The notes beneath the pieces are model-generated. The model was given only the letters and a program-made list of their open reading frames with translations. It was not told the DNA's origin and ran no database searches. A DNA stretch of 5,133 nucleotides from Neomoorella mulderi. Its GTDB lineage: Bacteria > Bacillota > DSM-521 > Neomoorellales > Neomoorellaceae. The position numbers were made by a program, and so were the translations under genes. Location of the stretch: contig DRZV01000016.1 in the NCBI GenBank assembly GCA_011375465.1, positions 1 to 5,133 of the forward strand, read 5' to 3'. Numbering within the stretch: the first letter of the stretch is position 1; every line of letters starts with the position of its first letter. Below, piece by piece: positions 1 to 5,133 of this stretch.

Positions 1-1
1 G

Positions 2-1000
2 GCTCCTCCCCTCATCTCCCGCATAAAGGTGCTGGGCCGGATGAACATAGCGGAGAGGCGCAGCCCCCAGGACGGCGGCTTCCTCTTCTCCAGCGAGGAA
101 GGGGGAAGCATAAACGTAAGGGTATCCACCTTGCCCTGCGCCCGGGGGGAAAAGGCGGTGCTAAGGCTTTTGCCCTCCCAGGAGAAACTCCTGGATCTGG
201 AGGACCTGGGGATGGACGAGGAGACCTTGGCCCGGTTCAAGGAGCTCCTGGAACTGCCCTATGGCCTGATCCTGGTGACCGGCCCCACGGGCAGCGGCAA
301 GACCTTCACCCTCTACGCGGCCTTGAAGTACCTGAGGAGGGATACGGTCAATATAGTTACGGTGGAAGACCCCATCGAGCTGGCCATGGAAGGTATCACC
401 CAGACCCAAGTGGATTACGGGAGCAGGCGCTACCTCTTCAGCACTGCCCTGAGGGCCGTACTCCGCCAGGACCCCAACATCATCATGGTGGGGGAGATAA
501 GGGACGGGGAAACAGCCAGCCTCGCCCTGCAGGCCGCCCTCACCGGCCACCTGGTCCTGTCCACCCTGCACACCAACGATGCGGTGGGAGCGGTGGAACG
601 GCTGGTGGACATGGGATGCGAGAGGTATCTGGTGGGCAGCGCCCTGAAGGGGGTCCTGGCTCAGCGGCTGGTCAGGCTCATCTGCCCCTACTGCAAACAC
701 AAGTTCTCCCCTCCTCCGGGAGAACTGCTGGCCCTGGGCCTCAGCCCGGAGGAGGAGTATTACGCCGGCCGGGGCTGCCCCCACTGTCACGGCAGCGGCT
801 ACAGGGGCAGAACGGGCATCTTCGAGCTGCTGGTACTGGATAGGGAAATCCAGAGGCTGGTCATCTCCGGCGCCGACGCCCTCACCCTGAAGGAGAAGCT
901 GAAGGGCAAGATGCGCACCCTGAGAGAGGACGGAGCCCTGAAGGTGAAAAAAGGGCTCACCACCACCGCGGAGGTGCTGAAGGCCACCTTAGAATTCTAA
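2..1000 (+). CDS. pilB: PilB/GspE-family assembly ATPase, 5'-partial (C-terminal ~332 aa)
   Basis: This is a cytoplasmic hexameric ATPase that powers pilin or pseudopilin assembly in type IV pilus and type II secretion-like machines. The frame is already open at base 2 and reads APPLISRIKVLGRMNIAERR, the conserved lead-in of the family's core. The GTG at 29 is therefore internal, and the true start and the N-terminal MshEN-type region lie upstream. Visible in order: Walker A GPTGSGKT (281-304); Asp box from VEDPIE through LRQDPN; Walker B IIMVGEIRD (479-505); His box HLVLSTLHTNDA (548-583); and a zinc-type tetracysteine of CPYC (683-694) and CPHC (776-787), followed by GSGYRGRTGIFELL. The C-terminus is complete, with TAA at 998-1000. 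The reading frame is clean throughout. The next gene starts 18 bases downstream and encodes the partner PilC/GspF, so the two form an operon. In a monoderm a pilus or pseudopilus role is likelier than true type II secretion, but pilB and gspE cannot be separated from this fragment. The family assignment is very secure. Confidence 0.95.
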   Translation, partial: APPLISRIKVLGRMNIAERRSPQDGGFLFSSEEGGSINVRVSTLPCARGEKAVLRLLPSQEKLLDLEDLGMDEETLARFKELLELPYGLILVTGPTGSGKTFTLYAALKYLRRDTVNIVTVEDPIELAMEGITQTQVDYGSRRYLFSTALRAVLRQDPNIIMVGEIRDGETASLALQAALTGHLVLSTLHTNDAVGAVERLVDMGCERYLVGSALKGVLAQRLVRLICPYCKHKFSPPPGELLALGLSPEEEYYAGRGCPHCHGSGYRGRTGIFELLVLDREIQRLVISGADALTLKEKLKGKMRTLREDGALKVKKGLTTTAEVLKATLEF

Positions 1001-1005
1001 TATCC

Positions 1006-1014
1006 AGGAGGTGG
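1006..1014 (+). promoter_or_regulatory. Strong Shine-Dalgarno of pilC/gspF
   Basis: AGGAGGTGG lies four bases before the ATG at 1019 and closely matches the anti-Shine-Dalgarno sequence of Firmicutes 16S rRNA. It settles the start of the platform protein. Its position in the 18-base gap after the ATPase stop supports one transcript for the two genes. Confidence 0.85.
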
Positions 1015-1018
1015 TAGG

Positions 1019-2248
1019 ATGCCCTTGTTCGTCTACGAAGGCGTGGGGCCGGGAGGCAGGAGGCTTAAAGGAGTTCTGGAGGGGGAGGATCCCGGCGAAG
1101 TGGCCTCCCGCCTGAGAAGGCGGGGGATAATGGTCACCTCTTTGGAGGAGAAGGATGAAAGAAGAGGAGCTGCCCTGGGAACCGGAGATCTCCTGGCCCG
1201 CATAACCCCGGTACGGCAGGGGGAGGTGGTCCTGTGCCTGCGGCAGATGGGCTCCCTGATAAAGGCCGGGGTGCCGGTGGTCACCACCTTGAGGACCCTG
1301 GAGGAAGAGATGCCCAACCCCCGCCTGAGGCACACGCTGCGCCTCATCCGGGAGGAGGTGGAAAGGGGGGTTCCCCTGAGCCGGGCCATGGCCCGCTTTC
1401 CCCGGATCTTCCCTGCCATGGTCACCAGCCTGGTGGAGGCAGGGGAAATCACCGGTCTCATGGACGTGGCCCTGGAAAGGGTCACCGCTTATTGGGAAGA
1501 GAGGCTGGCCCTCGCCCGTCAGGTGATATCCAGCTCCCTGTATCCCGCCCTGGTATTTCTGGCTTCCATCGGGGTAGCAGTCTTCCTCATAGTCTACGTG
1601 ATACCCAAGCTGGTGCCCTTCCTTACCTCCATGGGAGGGGAACTCCCGCCCCAGACCAAACTCCTGGTGGCCCTGGGAGAGAAGGGGCCCAGATACCTAC
1701 CCAGCATAGGTAAAGGGGTTCTGCTCTTCCTGGGCTGCCTTATCCTGGGTTTCCGCATCCCCCAGACCCGATACTACCTGGATCTCATCCGCCTCCATCT
1801 CCCCCTCCTGGGGCCGGTCTTCCGCCACGCCCTGGTGGTGCATTTTGCCAAGACCATGGGCCTCCTGGTGGGCAGCGGCATCCCCATCGTGGAGGCCATA
1901 AAAGCGACCCAGGGGACCATAGGTTACCTGCCGGTGTGCCAGGCCTTAGAAGAAGTCCACAGAAGGGTGCTGCGAGGGGAAACCCTCTCCCAGCTTTTGA
2001 GCAGGTTCAGATATTTCTTTCCCCCTATGGCTGCCAGCATATTGAGGGTGGGAGAGGAGGGGGGAACCCTGGAGGGGGCCCTCCTCATGGTGGGGGATAC
2101 CTACGACCAGATGCTGAGGGACAGCATCCAGCGGCTCATGACCATGATAGAGCCCCTACTGCTGGTATTCATGAGGGGCATGGTGGCCTTTGTGGCCGCT
2201 TCCTTGATAGGGGCCATCTTGGCTGCCTACAGCACCTTAGGAGGTTAG
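1019..2248 (+). CDS. pilC: PilC/GspF-family inner-membrane platform protein
   Basis: This 409-residue polytopic membrane protein forms the platform on which the PilB/GspE ATPase drives pilin assembly. Its length is normal for the family (about 400). The N-terminal cytoplasmic segment (residues 1-45, starting MPLFVYEGVGPGGRRLKGVL) is typical. It is followed by two repeated T2SSF domains, about residues 70-195 (QMGSLIKAGVPV, SLVEAGEITGLMDVAL) and 275-400 (MGLLVGSGIPIVEAI, ILRVGEEGGTLEGAL). Hydrophobic membrane segments lie near 175-198, 229-247 and 376-402. The ATG at 1019 is preceded by AGGAGGTGG at 1006-1014, a strong Shine-Dalgarno at good spacing, which fixes the start. It sits 18 bases after the ATPase stop and is presumably co-transcribed with it. 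The reading frame is intact, including across two G6 runs (1365-1370 and 2059-2064). No pilin gene follows; the next gene is convergent sigF. The family is certain, while the pilC versus gspF name is a matter of context. Confidence 0.95.
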   Translation: MPLFVYEGVGPGGRRLKGVLEGEDPGEVASRLRRRGIMVTSLEEKDERRGAALGTGDLLARITPVRQGEVVLCLRQMGSLIKAGVPVVTTLRTLEEEMPNPRLRHTLRLIREEVERGVPLSRAMARFPRIFPAMVTSLVEAGEITGLMDVALERVTAYWEERLALARQVISSSLYPALVFLASIGVAVFLIVYVIPKLVPFLTSMGGELPPQTKLLVALGEKGPRYLPSIGKGVLLFLGCLILGFRIPQTRYYLDLIRLHLPLLGPVFRHALVVHFAKTMGLLVGSGIPIVEAIKATQGTIGYLPVCQALEEVHRRVLRGETLSQLLSRFRYFFPPMAASILRVGEEGGTLEGALLMVGDTYDQMLRDSIQRLMTMIEPLLLVFMRGMVAFVAASLIGAILAAYSTLGG

Positions 2249-2319
2249 GAGGGGGCACAGGCAAAGCCTCCATCTCTTCACTGCTGTAGCTTGGTTGGGT
2301 TTGGGCAGGAAGCTATAAC
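2249..2319. other. Convergent intergenic gap between pilC/gspF and sigF
   Basis: This 71-base stretch separates the ends of two converging transcripts. It holds two weak inverted repeats, GGGGGC/GCCTCC (2251-2256 with 2266-2271) and TAGCTT/AAGCTA (2287-2292 with 2310-2315, 17-base loop). Neither is followed by a T-run on either strand, so no standard terminator can be called for either operon. No promoter or RNA gene is recognised. Confidence 0.4.
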
Positions 2320-3097
2320 TCAACTATTATCATTAGCCTCCTTCCCCCCCAAGATCTCCCGGAGTTTTTGCAGGGCCTGCCGCTCCAGGCGGGAAACCTG
2401 CACCTGGGATACCCCCCAGGAGCTGGGCTATCTCTGCCTGGGTGCGGTCTTCAAAAAAGCGCCAGATCAGCACCTGGCGTAGGCGGAAGGGCAAGCGCTC
2501 CAAAATCTGGTTCACCAGCAGTTTATCCAGCCACTCCCCTTCCTCCCCTTCCAGCTGGTCCATCAGGCATATGGGATCTCCTTCCTCTTGGTATATCGTG
2601 TCGTGGAGGGAGGCGGGAGCCTGCTGGGCCTCCAGGGCCATAACCACCTCTTCTCTGGGCAACCCCAGGGCCTCCGCCAGCTCCCCCAGGGACGGCTCTC
2701 TCCCCAGCTTTTTCGTAAGCTCTTCCCTGGCACGATTCACTTTGAAGGCTGTCTCCTTCAGGGAGCGGCTGACCTTTACCGGATTGTTATCCCTGAGATA
2801 CCGCCTTATCTCCCCCAGGATCATGGGGACGGCATAGGTGGAGAAGCGCACCTGATAGCTGGGGTCAAACTTATCTATGGCCTTTATCAGCCCCAGGGTT
2901 CCTATCTGGAACAGGTCCTCCAGGTCGCATCCCCGCCCCTCAAAGCGCTTTACCAGGTTGAAGACCAGCTTGAGATTGCAGTTTATAAGGCGCTCCCGGG
3001 CTTCCCTGTCCCCCTCCTTGGCCTCCGGAGGAGTTCCTCGGTCTCTCTTTTCCGAAAGGAGGGGAAATCGGGGCAAATTCATCTCCCACCAGCCCAT
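2320..3097 (-). CDS. sigF: RNA polymerase sporulation sigma factor SigF (with apparent frameshifts)
   Basis: Sigma-F is the first forespore-specific sigma factor and is held inactive by SpoIIAB, encoded just upstream. Regions visible: region 2 (residues ~36-106: DLFQIGTLGLIKAIDKFD, then RFSTYAVPMILGEIRRYLRD); region 3 (VKVSRSLKETAFKVNRAREE, LGREPSLGELAEALGL); and region 4 (~190 on, RFFEDRTQAEIAQLLG). Read literally, the frame shifts after LLG (residue 228) and ends at 2333 with a Gly/Pro-rich tail. Removing one base from the C6 run at 2412-2417 restores VSQVQVSRLERQALQKL and a stop at 2320-2322. That gives about 258 residues, close to B. subtilis SigF (255), and I use this end. A second, self-compensating disturbance at about 3022-3051 replaces an expected SERETEELLRRAKEGD with SEKRDRGTPPEAKEGD. 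The start is taken at ATG 3095-3097; ATG 3080-3082 (MNLPRFPLL) is an alternative. Identity is secure, but whether the gene is functional is not. Confidence 0.9.
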
Positions 3098-3563
3098 TTC
3101 CTTTCCGCCCTCTAATCTTTATGAGTTTATGAGATGGTAGGGCCTTGAACATCTTCACCTGGGTTCCCTTATTCACCTCGGAGATCGCTTCCACGCGATC
3201 CATAAAGGACTGCATGAAGGCGAAGCCCAGACCCATGCGCTCGGGATCGGTGGAGTAGGCGGGCTGCATGGCCAGGTCCACATCGGGAATGCCGCAGCCC
3301 TGATCCTCCACCACTATGCTCAACCCCTCCTCCGTGAGCTCGGCCTTCACCCTTACCGTGCCGGTGGGCTGCCCCCTATAGCCGTGAATGATGCCATTGG
3401 AGATCACCTCCGAAACCGCCACCTTTATCTCCTCCAGGTCGTTCAAGTCAACCTCTTCGTGGGCTACGAAGGCAGCCACCGCCACCCTAGCCAAACCCAC
3501 ATTTTCCGGGAGGCTTAAAAATTCCAGCGACATGCTGTTTTTAACCTTGGCCTCAGTCACCAT
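2940..3563 (-). CDS. spoIIAB: Anti-sigma F factor / SpoIIAA serine kinase SpoIIAB
   Basis: This is a GHKL-fold protein kinase and anti-sigma factor. It binds sigma-F and, using ATP, phosphorylates SpoIIAA. Family motifs are clear: the N-terminal MSLEFLSLPENVGLARVAVA; the N box EEIKVAVSEVISNGIIHGY (~45-62), with the ATP-site Asn and the His of the HGY motif; the G1 box VEDQGCGIPD (85-94); and the G2 region ERMGLGFAFMQSFMDRV (108-124). The ATG at 3561-3563 overlaps the 3' end of spoIIAA by 11 bases, which suggests translational coupling. Read literally, the frame runs 207 codons to 2940, about 158 bases into sigF, and the extra ~55 residues look like no part of the family. SpoIIAB proteins are usually about 145-150 residues. 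One missing base near 3115-3125 (for example in ATAAAG) would bring TAG 3112-3114 into frame and give 150 residues, just before the sigF start. The real end is therefore probably near 3112. Identity is secure and the 3' end is uncertain. Confidence 0.9.
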   Translation of the reverse strand: MVTEAKVKNSMSLEFLSLPENVGLARVAVAAFVAHEEVDLNDLEEIKVAVSEVISNGIIHGYRGQPTGTVRVKAELTEEGLSIVVEDQGCGIPDVDLAMQPAYSTDPERMGLGFAFMQSFMDRVEAISEVNKGTQVKMFKALPSHKLIKIRGRKGNGLVGDEFAPISPPFGKERPRNSSGGQGGGQGSPGAPYKLQSQAGLQPGKAL

Positions 3564-3894
3564 AGGCCTTACATCCTTCCCCTTCCGGAGGATAGATCTC
3601 CACCAGGCGGGCCAGGCCGGAGATCTCCAGGAGCCTCCTCACCTGGGGCTGGGGATGATAGATCACCATCTTTCCCCCTTCCCGGGCCAGACGGCGGTAG
3701 CGGCCCAAGATAACCCCCAGTCCGGTGCTGTCTATGAAGGTGACCCCCCCAAAATCCAGGCATAATATCCGGGGACGGGCGTGATCCAAGCTGGCCTCCA
3801 GTTCCCGCCTGAGGGCGTCGGCGCTCTTTAAGTCCACCTCGCCCCTTACACGGGCCCAGAGCTTAGATCCCTCCTGGCTGAAAAACACCTGCAA
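3553..3894 (-). CDS. spoIIAA: Anti-sigma F factor antagonist SpoIIAA (STAS domain)
   Basis: This 113-residue single STAS-domain protein, when unphosphorylated, captures SpoIIAB and so releases sigma-F. SpoIIE phosphatase (not in this window) would reactivate it. Landmarks: VRGEVDLKSADALRRELE (~16-33); the core strand ILCLDFGGVTFIDSTGLGVI; and ISGLARLVEIYP near the C-terminus. The Ser after Asp in IDSTGLG (residue 56) aligns with Ser58 of B. subtilis SpoIIAA (MDSSGLG), the residue phosphorylated by SpoIIAB. The start is a TTG (3892-3894) preceded by AGGGGG with 8-base spacing. A GTG two codons later (3886-3888) is possible but more poorly spaced. The gene overlaps spoIIAB by 11 bases and heads the spoIIAA-spoIIAB-sigF unit, downstream of a good sigma-H promoter. 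Unlike its neighbours dacF and sigF, it shows no frameshift or stop. The assignment is very secure. Confidence 0.95.
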   Translation of the reverse strand: MQVFFSQEGSKLWARVRGEVDLKSADALRRELEASLDHARPRILCLDFGGVTFIDSTGLGVILGRYRRLAREGGKMVIYHPQPQVRRLLEISGLARLVEIYPPEGEGCKAYGD

Positions 3895-3896
3895 AG

Positions 3897-3932
3897 AAAA
3901 AACCCCCTAAAAGCTTTTTCTTTCAGGGGTTT
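3897..3932 (-). terminator. Probable intrinsic terminator of dacF, overlapping the spoIIAA leader
   Basis: Read on the minus strand, AAACCCCTGAAAG (3932-3920), a six-base loop AAAAAG, and CTTTTAGGGGGTTT (3913-3900) form a 13-bp stem with one G-T wobble and one bulged G. The stem is followed by T-rich sequence (TTTTTT then CTTT). This is a standard rho-independent shape, 44 bases after the dacF stop, and it would limit read-through from dacF into spoIIAA. The 3' arm also contains the spoIIAA Shine-Dalgarno. The structure is seen directly; termination activity is inferred. Confidence 0.7.
3903..3908 (-). promoter_or_regulatory. Shine-Dalgarno of spoIIAA, inside a hairpin arm
   Basis: On the minus strand AGGGGG stands 8 bases before the TTG start of spoIIAA. 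It is the only plausible ribosome-binding site there and favours TTG over the later GTG. The same bases form part of the 3' arm of the terminator-like hairpin (3900-3932), so access to the site may depend on whether that hairpin forms. Confidence 0.6.
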
Positions 3933-3933
3933 A

Positions 3934-3958
3934 ATTCTACTTTCAGGGCCTTTTTCCT
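3934..3958 (-). promoter_or_regulatory. Sigma-H-type promoter of the spoIIA operon
   Basis: On the minus strand AGGAAAA (3958-3952) and GTAGAAT (3940-3934) are separated by 11 bases. This agrees with the known sigma-H consensus (AGGAWWW, 11-12 bases, RnnGAAT). The spoIIA operon is a classical sigma-H target in B. subtilis, and the element lies in the intergenic gap between dacF and spoIIAA. The expected transcription start is about 3926-3929, roughly 32-35 bases before the spoIIAA TTG. I saw no convincing Spo0A box nearby. Confidence 0.78.
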
Positions 3959-3975
3959 GCTAAATAATGGGAAAA

Positions 3976-5133
3976 TCATAGGGAGGGGCAAAAGAACAGC
4001 TTCAAGCTGCGCCGGAGGACATGGGCCAGAGTAGCCCTGGCTACCTCCTCTCCGGCCACCAGAGGCACCCGCTCCACCTCCTTCCCGTCCCGTAAAACCA
4101 CCCCCTGGCCCAGAGTCTGCCCCTTCTGCACTGGAGCCGGGACCATGGGGGGTACCTCCAGGGCCACCTCCAATTTTTCTTCCTTGCCCCTTACGCGGCT
4201 GACCCTGGCTCCCAAGGGTTTTGTGCACACCGCCTCCACCTGGGGCTTTTCTCCTTTAGCCACGGGGATGCGGGCCACCCCTTGGCCTGCCTCGTAGAGC
4301 TTTTTGAAAGCCCACTGTTTAAAGGCCCAATTGTACAGCTTCATGGAGTCGGCGAAGTGGCCGTTGGGTACGTCTACCCCCCATCACCACAGCTATGAGC
4401 CTTAAGCCCTCCCTCTCCACAGTGGATACCAGGTTGTATCCCGAAGCATCCACATAGCCGGTCTTAAAACCGTCGGTACCCGGATACCAGTAAAGCATCT
4501 TGTTGGTGTGTTGTCCAGAATGGTCAGGGGATTCTGCCGAAAGGTATACTGCTTTATGGAACACCACTCCCTGATCTTGGGATACCGCAGGGCATAACGG
4601 GCGATCAGGGCCATATCATAAGGGGAAGTGTAATTGTTCTCGTCATGGAGCCCGTGGCAGTTGCTGAAATGGGTGTTTTTAAGGCCCAGCTCCTGGGCCT
4701 TGGCATTCATGAGCTCCACGAAGGCCGCCTCTGATCCGGCCAGGTGCTCAGCCACGGCCACAGCCGCATCGTTGGCCGAGGCTACCGCTATGGCGATGAG
4801 CATCTCTTCCAGGGAGAAGATCTCTCCCGCCTCCAGGAAGACCTCCGAACCCCCAAAGCTTTCCGCCCGCTCGCTGGTCTGTACCGGCTCTTCCAACCGG
4901 GCCTGCCCCTTCTCCACCATATCCATGGCCACCACCATGGTCATCAGCTTGGTCATGCTGGCTGGATAGCGCCGCATGTGGGCGTTCTTCTCCCAGAGCA
5001 CCTCTCCGGTCTAGGGATCCATGAGCACGGCGGCTTTGGCTTTCAAATCCAGGTTCGGGGCCTTGACCTCAGGGGCCAAGACCGCTTCCTCCCTGGAGGG
5101 GGAGGAATTGACCCCGCATCCTGCCAGGAACAA
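3976..5133 (-). pseudogene. dacF: DacF-like D-alanyl-D-alanine carboxypeptidase, disrupted and 5'-partial
   Basis: This is a penicillin-binding-protein-5-type enzyme that removes the terminal D-Ala of peptidoglycan side chains outside the membrane. DacF acts during spore cortex formation and is the usual neighbour of spoIIA. The catalytic set is complete: SMTK with nucleophile Ser at 4957-4959, SAN at 4771-4779, and KTG at 4457-4465. A C-terminal PBP5-type beta domain follows (GQGVARIPVAKGEKPQVEAV to GKEVERVPLV), with a final amphipathic helix (LAHVLRRSLKLFF). The stop is at 3976-3978. The visible N-terminus reads LFLAGCGVNSS, a lipobox, so the real start is just beyond the window. Three lesions break the frame: TAG at 5011-5013 in MDP-stop-TGEVLWEKNAH, a two-base gain or one-base loss at about 4505-4511, and one extra base in the C6 run 4377-4382. 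Open pieces are 4402-5010 (internal GTG 4999-5001), 4319-4567 and 3976-4344. Repaired, the visible part is about 384 codons, of normal size. Family identity is secure; true pseudogene versus sequence error is undecided. Confidence 0.88.
5113..5133 (-). other. Lipobox of the DacF-like protein
   Basis: The first codons visible on the minus strand read LFLAGCG, with Cys at 5116-5118. This matches the bacterial lipobox (L-A-G-C) and is followed by a short Ser/Pro/Glu-rich linker before the catalytic domain. The hydrophobic part of the signal peptide is cut by the window edge, so lipoprotein processing by Lgt and LspA is likely but not shown. Confidence 0.6.

Noticed and set aside
161..790. Long minus-strand open frame opposite the ATPase gene.
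   Set aside because: It mirrors a clearly conserved PilB/GspE gene in GC-rich DNA, and its translation shows no recognisable domain and no ribosome site.
1234..1713. Plus-strand open frame inside pilC/gspF.
   Set aside because: It is a Gly/Pro/His-rich out-of-frame reading of a gene whose own frame is fully family-like.
2287..2315. TAGCTT/AAGCTA inverted repeat as a bidirectional terminator.
   Set aside because: The stem is only six to seven base pairs, the loop is 17 bases, and no T-run follows on either strand.
2291..2643. Plus-strand open frames after pilC that might be a pilin or a small protein.
   Set aside because: They have no prepilin signal (G/FTLIE type), no Shine-Dalgarno and no hydrophobic helix; they lie opposite the sigF 3' end.
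2588..3140. Plus-strand open frames opposite sigF.
   Set aside because: They are antisense shadows of a conserved sigma factor, with no family features.
4350..4360. CGGCGAA as a possible Spo0A box for spoIIA.
   Set aside because: It has a mismatch at a key position, lies inside dacF coding sequence and is about 400 bases from the promoter.
5011..5013. TAG as a pyrrolysine codon.
   Set aside because: D,D-carboxypeptidases are not known pyrrolysine proteins, the site is a variable Lys/Gln position, and nearby genes carry frameshifts that point to error or decay.
1..5133. CRISPR arrays, insertion sequences, tRNA or rRNA genes, riboswitches.
   Set aside because: No regularly spaced repeats, transposase motifs, terminal inverted repeats or recognisable RNA folds were seen on either strand.

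Overview
The window looks like a piece of an endospore-forming Firmicutes chromosome (class Clostridia in the broad sense). It carries the spoIIA sporulation locus (dacF, spoIIAA, spoIIAB, sigF), which is found only in spore-formers and their descendants. The DNA is GC-rich, and AGG and ATA codons are frequent. Together these suggest a high-GC, perhaps thermophilic lineage of the Moorella/Ammonifex/Desulfotomaculum type. That narrower placement is inference.

Layout: (1) Bases 1-2248, plus strand, hold the end of a type IV pilus or type II secretion-like operon. It contains the C-terminal ~332 codons of a PilB/GspE assembly ATPase, then, 18 bases later and behind a strong Shine-Dalgarno, a complete PilC/GspF inner-membrane platform protein. 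(2) Bases 2249-2319 are a short gap between converging genes. (3) Bases 2320-3894, minus strand, hold spoIIAA, spoIIAB and sigF, packed tightly and transcribed toward the pilus genes. (4) Bases 3895-3975 are a dense control region. A near-perfect sigma-H promoter sits just upstream of a hairpin plus T-run. The hairpin looks like the dacF terminator and also contains the spoIIAA Shine-Dalgarno. (5) Bases 3976-5133, minus strand, hold dacF, a D,D-carboxypeptidase with a lipobox. Its 5' end lies beyond the window.

How the genes work together: SpoIIAB binds and holds sigma-F inactive and phosphorylates SpoIIAA. Dephosphorylated SpoIIAA captures SpoIIAB and frees sigma-F in the forespore. Sigma-H switches on the operon before septation. 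DacF trims spore peptidoglycan crosslinks. The pilus genes are unrelated neighbours.

The most unusual feature is damage. As read, dacF has an in-frame TAG and two frameshifts. sigF has a frameshift that removes its DNA-binding helix-turn-helix and a pair of compensating shifts near its N-terminus. spoIIAB lacks a stop where one is expected. The pilus genes and spoIIAA are clean. In every case the protein reads well again after a one- or two-base correction, so this is either sequence error or very recent loss of sporulation. I found no previously undescribed system, mobile element, CRISPR array or RNA gene.
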